Shown: positions 54,235 through 64,000, numbered from the stretch's first letter. The stretch: 64,000 nt of DNA from Symbiodinium natans (GCA_905221605.1 CAJNDS010000035.1:124001-188000), one strand, 5' to 3'. Notes: generated from the letters alone by a model not told the origin. A program made the numbers and translations.

Positions 54235-56275
54235 TTAAGCTACTAACCCTAAAGAGTCTAAATAATTCAAATCCAGATTTAAATGATTTAAGATATTTGA
54301 ATTATTTAAATTATTTGAGTTTGTGAAATTTTTTAAATTATTTAAATGGTTTCGGCTAGGAGAAATTCTCGACCTATTTAAATTCTTTAATTTATTTAAA
54401 TTCACGCGCCTCGAAACTAATTTAAATAATTTAAACCCCGAATTAAATTATTTAAATTCGCGGGCCTCAAAACTAATTTAAATAATTCAAATCGCGATTT
54501 AAATTATTTAAATTCTTTTCCGAGCTCGTGAACTTAAATAACTTAAATGATGTAAATAATTCAAATCGAATGAGGCTTTCTCCGAACCCAGACCATTTAG
54601 ATAATTTAAGTAATTTAAATAATTTGAATAATTTAAATCCTGATTTGAGTAATTTAAATTAGTTTCGAGGCCCGGGAATTTAAGTAATTTAATTCTGTAT
54701 TTAAATTAGTTAAATTAGTTTCCGGGCCCGCGAATTTAAATAATTTAAATCTCGAATTAAATTATTTAAATTCGCGGGCCTCAAAACTAATTTAAATAAT
54801 TTAATTCGGCATTTAAATTATTTAAATTAGTTTCCGGGCCCGCGAATTTAAATAATTTAAAGAATCTAAATAGATCCAGATTTTCTCCCAGCACAGACCA
54901 TTTAACTAATTTAAATAATTTAAATAATTTAAATAATTTAAATCCTGATTTAAATTATTTAAATTAGTTTCGAGGCCCGGGAATTTAAGTAATTTAATTC
55001 TGTATTTAAATTAGTTAAATTTGTTTCCGGGCCCGCGAATTTGAATAATTTAAATCTCGAATTAAATTATTTAAATTCGCGGGCCTCAAAACTAATTTAA
55101 ATAATTTAATTCGGGATTTAAATTATTTAAATTAGTTTCCGGGCCCGCGAATTTAAATAATTTAAAGAATCTAAATAGATCCAGATTTTCTTCCAGCACA
55201 GACCATTTAACTAATTTAAATAATTTAAAGAATTTAAATCGGGATTTAGATTATTTAAATTAGTTTGGAGGCCCGCGAATTTAAAAAATTTAATTCTGTA
55301 TTTAAATTAGTTAAATTAGTTTCCGGGCCCGCGAATTTAAATAATTTAAATACCGAATTAAATTATTTAAATTCGCGGGCCTGCAAACTAATTTAAATAA
55401 TTCAAATCCCGATTTAAATTATTTAAATTATTTAAATTATTTAAATTAGTTAAATGGTCTGTGCTGGGAGAAAATCTGGATCTATTTAGATTCTTTAACT
55501 TATTTAAATTCGCGGGCCCGGAAACTAATTTAAATAATTTAAATCCCGAATTAAATTATTTAAATTCGCGGGCAAACTAATTTAAATAATTTAAATCCCG
55601 AATTAAATTATTTAAATTAGTTTCGAGGCCCGTGAATTTAAATAATTTAATTCGGTATTTAAATTAGTTAAATTAGTTTCCGGGCCCGCGAATTTAAATA
55701 ATTTACATCTCGAATTAAATTATTTAAATTCGCGGGCCTCAAAACTAATTTAAATAATTCAAATCCCGATTTAAATTATTTAAATTATTTAAATTAGTTA
55801 AATGGTCTGTGCTGGGAGAAAATCTGGATCTATTTAGATTCTTTAAATTATTTAAATTCGCGGGCCCGGAAACTAATTTAAACAATTTAAATCCCGAATT
55901 AAATTATTTAAATTAGTTTCCGGGCCCGCGAATTTAAATAATTTAATTCGGGATTTAAATTATTTAAATTAGTTTCCGGGCCCGCGAATTTAAATAATTT
56001 AAAGAATCTAAATAAATCAAATAGAATGAGGATTTCTCCGAACCCAGACCATTTAGATAATTTAAATAATTTAAATAATTTAAATAATTTAAATAATTTA
56101 AATCCTGATTTAAATTATTTAAATTAGTTTCGAGGCCCGTGAATTTAAATAATTTAATTCGGTATTTAAATTAGTTAAATTAGTTTCCGGGCCCGCGAAT
56201 TTAAATAATTTAAATCTCGAATTAAATTATTTAAATTCGCGGGCCTCAAAACTAATTTAAATAATTCAAATCATT
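54235..56275. repeat. AT-palindrome satellite (ATTTAAATAATTTAAATT type) with GC-rich spacers
   Basis: Two kilobases are built almost only from AATTTAAATAATTTAAAT-like units, which are self-complementary. They alternate with short GC-rich spacers such as TTAGTTTCCGGGCCCGCGAA and TTCGCGGGCCTCAAAACTAA, which are partial inverses of each other. A third spacer (GGTCTGTGCTGGGAGAAAATC and its complement) appears in both orientations. The array can fold into many alternative hairpins. No open frames of interest. Confidence 0.93.
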
Positions 56276-56357
56276 TAATTCTTCCATATATTCTCTATAC
56301 ATATAGAAAAACAGGTAGCAACATAGTACATAAAGGTCCCTCTTGTCAGTGCAGTCA

Positions 56358-56480
56358 TGTTTTCATGGGTTCTTTGTACAGTGTGTCCTACCCGTGGAAC
56401 CTTTGGCCCAAAACCGACAGGGCCCTTGAGTCGCTAGCAGCGCCTGCCATAAAAGCTGCGTTGCTGCTGTTTACCAACAC
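56358..56480 (+). other. Possible 5' LTR of the copia element and adjacent primer-binding site (tentative)
   Basis: The sequence from about TGTTTTCATGGG (56358) to ACCAACA (ending about 56479) starts with TG and ends with CA. It is followed by TGGTAGCGGAGCGAG (from 56481), which resembles a primer-binding site complementary to an initiator tRNA-Met 3' end (TGGTAGC...). The 3' LTR is outside the window, so the identification cannot be confirmed. Confidence 0.3.
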
Positions 56481-56593
56481 TGGTAGCGGAGCGAGTGTAA
56501 GTCGGGACCTTGGGTTGACCGCATCCGCCCTACCACCCTCTGAGAGGTCCACGGACCCAGAGGTTTTTACCTTTCGTGCACCCGCCCTTGCGG

Positions 56594-56730
56594 CTGAGCG
56601 TGCCCCACTGCACCTCGCCTCGGCGGAGCGTGCCCCACTGCACCTCGCCTCGGCTGAGTGTGCCCTACTGCACCTACGGACCGAGCGTGCCCCATTGCAC
56701 CTCGCTTCGGCTGAGTGTGCCAGCTGCACC
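56594..56730 (+). repeat. 30-bp tandem repeats in the element leader
   Basis: Three to four imperfect copies of GAGCGTGCCCCACTGCACCT plus CGCCTCGGC lie in the untranslated leader, just before the Gag-Pol ATG at 56754. In the Gag-Pol frame they carry stops (for example 56595, 56655 and 56712), so they are not coding for it. Confidence 0.8.
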
Positions 56731-56753
56731 CCGCATTTTGCGGCGAGTGCCCT

Positions 56754-59700
56754 ATGCCCCCGCCGCAACAGCGGACGTGGAGGGCAAACGCCGGAGACCG
56801 GCACGAGCCAGAGGAGGAGGACGACTACACGGAAGAAGAAGAGGAAGAAGAAGAACCTCCTCAGACGGACCCCGTGGTGCCGAGTTCTCCAGGCCGAGCG
56901 CCCCCGCAGCAGCAGCGTGTGGCGACCAAGAGCCAACCACCGCTGCCACCTCCGGCGGCGCCTGAGCGCGCCCCGTCAGGGAAGACGAAGGAGGAAAGGA
57001 AGAAGGAGAAGAAGGAAAGGGCGCGCAGAGAGAAGAAGGAGCAGAAGGAGGCAAAGAAGGCACGCAAGGAAGACCGTGCAGAGGCTCACGAGGGACGAAA
57101 GGCCCCGGAGCAGAAAGGAGCCCAGGCGGCCCAAGACGGAGCACCCACGAGGGAACCACTTCCCCGGGTGCACAGCGTGGCAGCTGCCAAGGCGAAGAGG
57201 GACGCTGCCCTCGCCACGACGGCCGCCAAGGCGAGGACCCCGAGCAACGACACTGCGGACGGGGAGCCACCCCTTACGCCAAGGGCGCGTGCTGCGGGAC
57301 ACAACCCCTACGAGGACGACCTCTACGATGGAGACCCCAGCGCCGGTGGCAGTGCACAGGGAAGCCAAGCTACCCAGCTCACGCCACCCGGTCCTCCACC
57401 CGTAGTTCCCGGCCTCGGCGACGGGACATGGGTGTGGATCGCGCAGCCCGCTGGTCACTCCTACTGGTTCTTTGCCCCCGCGAGAACGCCAACGTCACGT
57501 GGAAGCGAACGGCCACGAACACCACCGAGAGGTCCGGAGCGGCCTCCGGCGGCGACGCGCGGCAGGCCGCCGTGCGACTGGCGAGACTACGACGGTGACG
57601 ACAGCAGGGACTCCCGGGACTCCCGCCGTAACCAACGTGGTCGCTCGACGCGCCGGGCGCCGCCGCGAACAAGGCAACGTTCGCCCACCCCGCGCAGAGA
57701 CGCGGAGCGACCCCCACGCGCGCCAAAGGGGAAGTCGCAGAAAGGCAAAGGAGCCAAGGGCAGGGGGAAGAAAGGAAAGAAGGAAAGAGTCTCCGGCAAA
57801 GGCACAGGAGGAGACTACAAGCGCCGCAACCGCCCCGGACTGGCCCAGAGGCGCCGCCGGCGGGAAGCGCAGGAAAGGGCAGCAGGCCCTCCGCGCCGCC
57901 CGCGCGCCAAAGAGGAGCCCCGGGACGACGCGCCGGTGAAGGAAGAGGCCGCGGAGGGAGATGAGAGACCCCCGGCCGACAGGCGTGGCGGCCACCACCA
58001 CGACAACGACGAGCCCAATGATGAAGGTGACGATGAGGACGACGAAGAGCAGGCCGAAAGCGAGCCGGCGACGACGGACCCCATCGTCGACCTCACTCCG
58101 TCCGAGCTTGGTGAGAGGCCTTCGACGCCCAGTGGCAAGGCAGCCAGCGCGGGAAGGCCCTGCAAGCCTCCAAGCGCTTCCGGAAGGTCTTCAAGGCCTC
58201 GAAGCGGTCCTGCCCCCTTGTCACCACTGGCACCCGGGCTTGGCTCACCAGCTCGACTGTCCAATCGGACACCAAGCGCCCTCGGCTTGAGCGGAAGCGC
58301 CAAAACCTGGGACCCCAGGAGCGGCCCTGCCCCCGGCGTGAGATGGAAGAGCGGTGCACCACCAGAAGCCAAGGAAGTCGGAACTTTCGACCGCTACGCC
58401 AGGAGGGTACGCCTGTGGGCAAAACGGGCTTCCGGCTGGATGACGGATGGAGACGCTGCGCTCCTCCTCGTCGAAAGCCTGACAGGCGCAGCAGAGCGCG
58501 AGCTGGAGTTCGTGGAGCTCGCGACGCTCGAAGCCGAGGGAGTTGAAGGAGTGCTCAAGAGGCTGGAAGCCGCGTCCAACGAGCAGCTCGTCTACCGCAA
58601 GCACCACTATCTCCGAGGATGGGAACAGGTGCGACGCCTTGGAGGCGAGTCCATGCGGACCTACGTGCACAGGTTCGACCAGCTCCACAAGCAGCTGGCG
58701 CATGTGGGCGTGGACGTGGCAGCCATGTACAGTGGCGAGGCCCTCGGCCACCGGCTCCTCGAGAGGTCTGGTTTGTCCTCCGAGCAGGCCCGGATGGTGC
58801 TGATCGGCTCGAGCCAGTCCTTTGAGTACGCCCCCATCCGGGACTCGCTGCTGTTGCAGTACCCGGACACGCTCCCTGTTCCCCCCATCGCCAGTGGCCC
58901 TGGGAGTGGCAAAGGGAAGCCGAAGGGCGACAAGAACAGGTCGCAGAAGGTCCACGTGACCACCCACGACGAGGATGACCACCAGTCCCCGGAGGCACCG
59001 GACCAGAGTCACCCGGACGTGGACGAGCTCACCAGCGCCCTTGAGGTGCTGACTGTGACAGCCCAGAAGCTCAAAGCCTTTACGCAGGGCAGACGATGGT
59101 CGGACGGCAAGGGCAGCCCCACCAGTCCGTCCAAGAGACCTCCTGCCACGGGCAAGCCCTCCTACCACCACGGTAAAGGGAAGGGCAAAGGCGACAAAGG
59201 CAAGGCCTCGAAGGGCAAGGGTCCCTCGAAGGTCCATGTCGCCGAGAACCTCGAAGAGGAAGGCGCCGACCATGGAGACCATGAAGATGCCGAGTGGCAC
59301 GACCCCAACGAGGCGCCAGAGGTAACTGAAGGAGACGAAGGAGAAGGTGACTACGGCCAGGACGACACCTACGAGTCCTTCTTTGTCTGGATGACAAACT
59401 GGGAAGGCCAGGCAGACGAGCACCCAACCACGGTACCCCCGCACGTGTCACAGGTTCTGGCGTCTGCGCCAGACACCGCGGCAGGGCTCATGGTGGTGGA
59501 TACGGCGTGCCAAAAGACCTGCATAGGCCGCAGAGCCTACCTGGCCCACTGTGAGGTCCTGCGACAGTTCGGCCTCCGGTGCTCCTGGACTCCCGAGGCG
59601 GAGTACTTCAAGTTCGGCGCAGGCCCTCCAAAGAGGTCATCGATGTCGCTGGCCATTCCGGCCGCCATCGAGGGGAAAGCGATGGTACTCATTGCCTCGC

Positions 59701-62700
59701 TGCTGGAAACAAGCATCCCTCTGTTGGCCTCCCTGCGTCTCTTGAAACAGCTGGGAATGGTCCTGGACCTAACGAAGCAGTGCTGCCACCTGAGCACGCT
59801 CGGGGTCACCGTTCCCCTCAGTGTCACCCTCGGAGGGCATTTGGCCCTACGTGTCACCGACTTCAAAGAAGAGATGCCAAGATCTGCGGACACTTGGCAC
59901 ACGAAGCGAAAACAAGGTGAGGAAGTGGTTGTGGACCCAGCCTTGGTGCCTGCATGTGACCACGAGTGCGGTGTCGACTGTCACGCCTCTGTGTGGACCG
60001 CAGCTGTTGGCTCAAGCACTGTGTCAGCAACAACCCCCTCCTCGCCCCTAACCGCGCTAAGCGATGCACGGACCGGGCCACGTAGCACCACCGCCTCCGA
60101 GCTGGTTGGTCTCATGGCGCCGAGTCCTGGTAGAGCTCATGACCATGCTCCCCCGCTTCGTGCAGATGGCCCGACGATGCCACCGGCTGAACATAGGCCC
60201 CATCCGGTACCTGGTGGCGTCAGCCACTCCGGTGGAGGTCACACAAGACAACTGCACGCACCCACACACGCACATGAAGCGGCACGGGAACGCAACCGGC
60301 AGGTACGCAGAGTGCCGCCAGTGCGGAGTCCGCTGGAAGTGGGACGACGCCCGAGATGGCTGGGCATTGTGTCCACGATCGTCTGGGCGTTCTACGTTGC
60401 CCTTACCTACGGCAGCAACTACCTTGGAACCGACGGGTTCGACGGGAACCAGTTCCAAGGCCAAGGCCAAGAGTACCCTTTCTACCAGGAGGCAGGATAC
60501 ACAGAGGTTCCGCCCCCAGACCCGACGCGTTCCCGAGGAGTTCGACCTGGCGAGCCAGGCGAGCGGACAGACTGGGATGAGCTACGACCTGTCCCCTCCC
60601 GGGAACGACGGGGAGTTCTACGATTGGGACCTGGCCCAGAGCTGAAGAAAGGCCAGATGAAACAACTGGCGTCGCAAGCCAGGAAGGCGCACCGGGCCCT
60701 GACCCTGGAGCAAGCGACTCTTCAGCGAGAACTCATCCGAGCTGCCGATGTCCGAAGGAGAGTTGTATATGGGCGCGACCTCCTTCAAATAACGACATGT
60801 GAGAGTGGGCAAAACATGAAGGCCATGGGGCTCAACACGGTGGAGCCCTCGTGGGACATCGGAGTTCCCAAGGGTCGAAAGGCCCTCACCGAAGCCTTCG
60901 ACTACCACAGGCCCCTGGTTGCTGCGGCTAGGCTGACCTCAAGCACAGCCCACACGCGACCAGAGACTCTAGAGGCAGTCCTCAAGCTGCTCAAGAAACA
61001 GCAGCGAAGAGGGTACTATTGGACTCTCATCGCTCCCAGGGACCACCCTGTGTGGAGCATCAAGGGGATGGGTCAGCATCTCGAACAAAGTCACGCTCAT
61101 GTTGCTGAGGCCGACGAAAGGATAGCCTCAAACCATGAGTGGTTGGCTCACCCAAACCCCGATGCCACCCCTGCAGGACTGGCCGAAAGAGTCCGCAGGG
61201 TCGTGAGGGAGATAGAACCTACAAGGTTCCACCAAGAAAAGGACGAGCTACCCCTCACTCCAGCTTGTGGTATGTGGGACAGAGTGTCAACCAAGCCCCC
61301 GTTCCACGAAACTTACTACCTGGACTACCAACAAGACGAGCGCGAGTGGCGGACCGTCATGGGTCAAGTGGAACAGGTGTTCCGGACAAGTGCTACGCTG
61401 CAGATCACCCTGATTCCCGACCATGACATACGAAGACGAGTGGAAGAGCTGTTCCCATGGGAAGTGGGAAGAGTGCAATTGGCCAAGTCACCAAAGGCCA
61501 GGAGGTTTCCTCGAGACATCCCATTCACACATAGAGGCACAATCCTCTTGTACAACGATGACGAGTTGGTGTGTGAATCCGAAGATGTGGCCAACATTGC
61601 ATTCCCACGTCAAAGGTTCGCTAAGCCTGTAAGGTACGCCATCTGCGTCTATGGCAACGCGCCCGAGGACCCGAGTGATGTGCCGGCGCCCCCGGCAGCC
61701 ACCGGTCCACCGGTAGCGGACCCCGAAGTCCCGCCGGAGGAAGTCCACGGCGCGGACGTGACCTTCCCAGGCTGTCAAGCGCCACGTGAAATCAAACGAG
61801 CCGTGGCTCGACTTCACGTGAACTTAGGACATCCGTCAGCTGCCGACACCGTGCGCATGCTGGCCCAGAGCGGCTCCGTGACGCCAGAAGCGATCTCGGC
61901 CGCTAAGGCACTTTCTTGCGCCTCTTGTCTGCGCTTGAAAGGGAACACCCCGGCACGGCCCTCCCGACTGACAGATCGGTTCGTCGGACAGCTGGGCGAC
62001 AGCATGCAAATGGATATCTTCTATTCGCGAACGGTTGACGGAACGAACTATCCACTACTTGGAATGGTAGACGAGGCTACCAACCTTCAGCAGGTGTGCG
62101 TCCTAAAGGACCGCAACCCGAAAACCATTATCGAGGCGTTCCGCACGACCTGGGTACGCCCGTTTGGTTTTCCCCACAAAATCACCCTGGACCAAGACGG
62201 TGCGTTCATGGGAGATTTCTGGACCTACCTCATCGACAACTCCACGGAAGTGGACTACATTCCTCCCGAAGCCCACCACCGGCTAGGCAAAGCCGAGAGG
62301 TGCAATGCGGTCTACCGCGAGGTACTCAACCGTGTGGTCGACAGCATGGCCGCTGCCACCCGCGAGGACTTGGAAAAGGCCGTGGACGCAACTACCCACG
62401 CCATTAACACCATGCCCCGCACACGAGGACTGTCGGCCTATGCCATAGTCTTCGGCCGCATTCCCAGGGTGCCCGGCGAGCTCTTAACGGACGATGCGTC
62501 CCTGGCGGCCCACATCCCCCTGGAGGAGCACAACCGCCACACCATCGTTTACAGAGCCGAAGCACAGAAGGCAGCGGCGCAAGTCAACGTGGACCAACAC
62601 GTGAGGCGCGCCCTCCTTCGGAAAACCGCGCGTATGAGAGTTGACGACATCACACCTGGTGCTAAGTGCGCCGTGTGGAGGTCCCAGCTCCGTGGCAAAG

Positions 62701-64000
62701 GCCCCCGAAAGCGAGGCGGCTACATCATAGGACGACTAGTCACTTTTGATGGCCACTGCGCGTGGGTGCAACTTGGTACCCAGACCGTCAAAGTCGACCG
62801 CAACCAGCTCAGACCGGCTTATGGCTTCGAAGCATGGTCCCCGACCGACGAAGACATCCGTGCCCTCAAGGACGCTGAAAGAAACTTCCTGAGCGGACAA
62901 GTCGAGGACTATCAGAACGAAGGCCCGCCGGAAGATGAACCGCTTGTTCCGGAACTCGAGTTTCCAACAAGCCCCGGTTCACCGGAGCAGTTTTCCGCGT
63001 TGGACGCTCCACCAGCCTCGGTGCCTGGTATACCGGTTCCGCCGGAAAAGGTAAGGAGAACAAGTGCCTCGTCAGACGCACCTCCACTTCCACCTCCAGC
63101 GGAGCCGCCGCCGCAGGCCATGGACACCGACACGGCAAGCCAAGGGACAAAGCGAACCGCGGAGGCACAGTCTGGAAAAACAACGCCCTCCAAACGAAGT
63201 GCCCGACCAAGCTTCTCCTCGAACCTGGTCTGTGAGCACGACGAAATCTTCCTGCGACCTCCTGGCTGGGATGGCTCAGACTGGCAGCCCGACCACCCGG
63301 AGAGACTCTCCGCACTGCCGCAGGTGTTCGCCTCCGAGCACGCCGCGCCGGCAATACCATGCCCCGTCGAAGAGGGCATCGAGGATTGCCACTCCTCTTG
63401 GCAAGTTTGCTACGTCGGAGACCAAAGAAAGCTAGCCAACGTCGAGAAGCTCACCCGGAAGGAACTCAAGGCGTTGAACAGGGAAGTGCCGTGGCGCGAC
63501 ATAGTCCGGCAAGGAGGAATCGTGTTCGACAAGTACGTCGAGTCAGCTCGACGCGAGCACGAACAGTGGGAGTCTTGGGCCCCCATCCGTCCCTTGTCCG
63601 ACGAGGAGGCGACCGCTGTTATGCGCGACCCCTTGTTGAGAACCCGGATCTTGAAGTCTCGCGCGTGCTACCGCGACAAAGCTCAGGGTCAAGGCGACCT
63701 CCAGGCTAAAACGCGGGTAGTAGTACTCGGACACCGCGATCCGGACTTGCACCACATCTCCAGAGATGCGCCGACTCCTACGCGGCTGACAGAAAGCATT
63801 CTGCTTTCGGTGTACATCTCAGGTCGAAACCGGAAGTTCCTAAAGAACGGACGCCGGTGGAAGTTGTGGTGTGCCGACGCCACAACCGCATTCCTCCAAG
63901 GTTCCCAAGATGAAGGGGAGCGCCCGCACAAGCTCTACATGATGAGCCCTCGCGACCCCATCCTGGCAAAAGCAGGTGCCTTTCCTGCAACCTTGTATGA
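56754..64000 (+). CDS. Ty1/copia Gag-Pol polyprotein, single frame, truncated by the window edge
   Basis: One frame is open without a stop from ATG 56754 to the end of the window (2415 full codons). An acidic and lysine-rich N-terminus (GluGlu runs, then KEERKKEKKERARREKKEQK) precedes a Gag-like helical domain at about residues 538-705 (GTFDRYARRVRLWAKRASGW...SMRTYVHRFDQLHKQL). No CCHC knuckle was found in Gag. The protease motif is LMVVDTACQKTC (Asp 916). The integrase has a zinc motif H1688, H1693, C1722, C1725 and core residues D1754, D1813 and E1848, an exact DD35E spacing. The RT starts at about 2300 (AKTRVVVLGHRDPD), with the first catalytic Asp at 2375 (CADATTAFLQG); YADD and RNase H lie beyond the edge. 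A hydrophobic stretch (LGIVSTIVWAFYVALTYG, about 1203-1220) separates protease and integrase. The order PR-IN-RT defines Ty1/copia. Coding switches frame at about 60.06-60.36 kb. Confidence 0.93.
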   Translation, partial: MPPPQQRTWRANAGDRHEPEEEDDYTEEEEEEEEPPQTDPVVPSSPGRAPPQQQRVATKSQPPLPPPAAPERAPSGKTKEERKKEKKERARREKKEQKEAKKARKEDRAEAHEGRKAPEQKGAQAAQDGAPTREPLPRVHSVAAAKAKRDAALATTAAKARTPSNDTADGEPPLTPRARAAGHNPYEDDLYDGDPSAGGSAQGSQATQLTPPGPPPVVPGLGDGTWVWIAQPAGHSYWFFAPARTPTSRGSERPRTPPRGPERPPAATRGRPPCDWRDYDGDDSRDSRDSRRNQRGRSTRRAPPRTRQRSPTPRRDAERPPRAPKGKSQKGKGAKGRGKKGKKERVSGKGTGGDYKRRNRPGLAQRRRRREAQERAAGPPRRPRAKEEPRDDAPVKEEAAEGDERPPADRRGGHHHDNDEPNDEGDDEDDEEQAESEPATTDPIVDLTPSELGERPSTPSGKAASAGRPCKPPSASGRSSRPRSGPAPLSPLAPGLGSPARLSNRTPSALGLSGSAKTWDPRSGPAPGVRWKSGAPPEAKEVGTFDRYARRVRLWAKRASGWMTDGDAALLLVESLTGAAERELEFVELATLEAEGVEGVLKRLEAASNEQLVYRKHHYLRGWEQVRRLGGESMRTYVHRFDQLHKQLAHVGVDVAAMYSGEALGHRLLERSGLSSEQARMVLIGSSQSFEYAPIRDSLLLQYPDTLPVPPIASGPGSGKGKPKGDKNRSQKVHVTTHDEDDHQSPEAPDQSHPDVDELTSALEVLTVTAQKLKAFTQGRRWSDGKGSPTSPSKRPPATGKPSYHHGKGKGKGDKGKASKGKGPSKVHVAENLEEEGADHGDHEDAEWHDPNEAPEVTEGDEGEGDYGQDDTYESFFVWMTNWEGQADEHPTTVPPHVSQVLASAPDTAAGLMVVDTACQKTCIGRRAYLAHCEVLRQFGLRCSWTPEAEYFKFGAGPPKRSSMSLAIPAAIEGKAMVLIASLLETSIPLLASLRLLKQLGMVLDLTKQCCHLSTLGVTVPLSVTLGGHLALRVTDFKEEMPRSADTWHTKRKQGEEVVVDPALVPACDHECGVDCHASVWTAAVGSSTVSATTPSSPLTALSDARTGPRSTTASELVGLMAPSPGRAHDHAPPLRADGPTMPPAEHRPHPVPGGVSHSGGGHTRQLHAPTHAHEAARERNRQVRRVPPVRSPLEVGRRPRWLGIVSTIVWAFYVALTYGSNYLGTDGFDGNQFQGQGQEYPFYQEAGYTEVPPPDPTRSRGVRPGEPGERTDWDELRPVPSRERRGVLRLGPGPELKKGQMKQLASQARKAHRALTLEQATLQRELIRAADVRRRVVYGRDLLQITTCESGQNMKAMGLNTVEPSWDIGVPKGRKALTEAFDYHRPLVAAARLTSSTAHTRPETLEAVLKLLKKQQRRGYYWTLIAPRDHPVWSIKGMGQHLEQSHAHVAEADERIASNHEWLAHPNPDATPAGLAERVRRVVREIEPTRFHQEKDELPLTPACGMWDRVSTKPPFHETYYLDYQQDEREWRTVMGQVEQVFRTSATLQITLIPDHDIRRRVEELFPWEVGRVQLAKSPKARRFPRDIPFTHRGTILLYNDDELVCESEDVANIAFPRQRFAKPVRYAICVYGNAPEDPSDVPAPPAATGPPVADPEVPPEEVHGADVTFPGCQAPREIKRAVARLHVNLGHPSAADTVRMLAQSGSVTPEAISAAKALSCASCLRLKGNTPARPSRLTDRFVGQLGDSMQMDIFYSRTVDGTNYPLLGMVDEATNLQQVCVLKDRNPKTIIEAFRTTWVRPFGFPHKITLDQDGAFMGDFWTYLIDNSTEVDYIPPEAHHRLGKAERCNAVYREVLNRVVDSMAAATREDLEKAVDATTHAINTMPRTRGLSAYAIVFGRIPRVPGELLTDDASLAAHIPLEEHNRHTIVYRAEAQKAAAQVNVDQHVRRALLRKTARMRVDDITPGAKCAVWRSQLRGKGPRKRGGYIIGRLVTFDGHCAWVQLGTQTVKVDRNQLRPAYGFEAWSPTDEDIRALKDAERNFLSGQVEDYQNEGPPEDEPLVPELEFPTSPGSPEQFSALDAPPASVPGIPVPPEKVRRTSASSDAPPLPPPAEPPPQAMDTDTASQGTKRTAEAQSGKTTPSKRSARPSFSSNLVCEHDEIFLRPPGWDGSDWQPDHPERLSALPQVFASEHAAPAIPCPVEEGIEDCHSSWQVCYVGDQRKLANVEKLTRKELKALNREVPWRDIVRQGGIVFDKYVESARREHEQWESWAPIRPLSDEEATAVMRDPLLRTRILKSRACYRDKAQGQGDLQAKTRVVVLGHRDPDLHHISRDAPTPTRLTESILLSVYISGRNRKFLKNGRRWKLWCADATTAFLQGSQDEGERPHKLYMMSPRDPILAKAGAFPATLY
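60064..60360 (+). other. Out-of-frame coding island with a zinc-ligand motif inside the copia ORF
   Basis: In the frame whose codons start at positions 1 mod 3 (the main ORF uses 0 mod 3), this stretch encodes VLVELMTMLPRFVQMARRCH and CTHPHTHMKRHGNATGRYAE followed by CRQCGVRWKW, a C-x-H...C-x2-C pattern. A hand count over 60121-60360 gives GC at third positions in 65 of 80 codons for this frame against 40 of 80 for the main frame. After 60361 the main frame regains the bias (17 of 20 against 9 of 20). The island is therefore the true coding frame here, with compensating shifts on each side. The ATG-initiated frame continues to a stop at 60645, but its tail looks non-coding. Confidence 0.6.

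Noticed and set aside
56365-57405. 346-codon plus-strand ORF starting before Gag-Pol
   Set aside because: It is in another frame from the domain-bearing polyprotein, Arg-rich as expected for an off-frame reading, and overlaps the leader repeats.
58245-59444. 399-codon minus-strand ORF
   Set aside because: Lies antisense to Gag-Pol; GC-rich DNA with a strong third-position bias on the plus strand leaves the complement open by chance.
60001-60020. Spliced-leader-like string GTTGGCTCAAGC
   Set aside because: Only part of the dinoflagellate spliced leader is matched, there is no downstream donor context, and it lies inside the copia coding region.
1-64000. CRISPR arrays, bacterial operons, ribosome-binding sites
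   Set aside because: All regular repeats here are eukaryotic satellites or telomere-type units, and genes carry spliceosomal introns.

Overview
This 64 kb window is nuclear DNA from a microbial eukaryote, most likely a dinoflagellate. The pointers are extensive TTTAGGG/CCCTAAA telomere-type repeats, genes cut into many very short exons (including a candidate GC-AG intron), strongly shifting base composition, and a GC-rich Ty1/copia element of the kind abundant in those genomes. The identification is inference; no rRNA or spliced-leader sequence is present to confirm it. One run of exactly 100 Ns (35749-35848) marks a scaffold join.

Left part (1-17.7 kb, mixed GC): degenerate repeats, then plus-strand multi-exon host genes. 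These are an unrecognised gene near 5 kb, a seven-helix membrane protein (6.63-8.10 kb, three exons with phase-consistent joins) and a leucine-rich-repeat gene (about 8.6-12 kb). Microsatellites and minisatellites follow. From 17.97 to 26.6 kb lies a field of degenerate telomere-type repeats in both orientations, with longer duplicated modules and an embedded minus-strand micro-exon gene (21.27-22.6 kb).

Middle (28.5-44 kb, minus strand): a densely packed block. From 5' to 3' on the minus strand it encodes a large protein with F-box-like and zinc-binding modules, a PD-(D/E)XK nuclease interrupted by a 73-nt intron, a D5-like SF3 helicase with an altered Walker A motif and a possible C-terminal papain-like peptidase, a C2H2 zinc finger, and a DDE (RNase H-fold) transposase. 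A gene with two RING-type segments follows. Several exon joins are phase-compatible and a D-Y-x-G-G-S motif recurs. The set may therefore be one or a few polyproteins of a large self-mobilising DNA element. The helicase ORF appears 1689 codons long only because a 1244-bp contig overlap was left unmerged at the gap; its real length is about 1241 codons.

Right part: a minus-strand gene end (44.6-45.07 kb), a 2.25-kb tandem duplication carrying a plus-strand micro-exon gene (45.2-49.7 kb), a small lysine-rich minus-strand gene (50.28-50.7 kb), a ~115-bp satellite (51.6-53.7 kb), and an extreme ATTTAAAT-type palindromic satellite (54.2-56.3 kb). Finally a Ty1/copia element runs off the right edge. 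Its single Gag-Pol frame is open from 56754 to 64000 (Gag, protease, DD35E integrase, start of reverse transcriptase), and the coding signal briefly jumps into another frame at about 60.06-60.36 kb.
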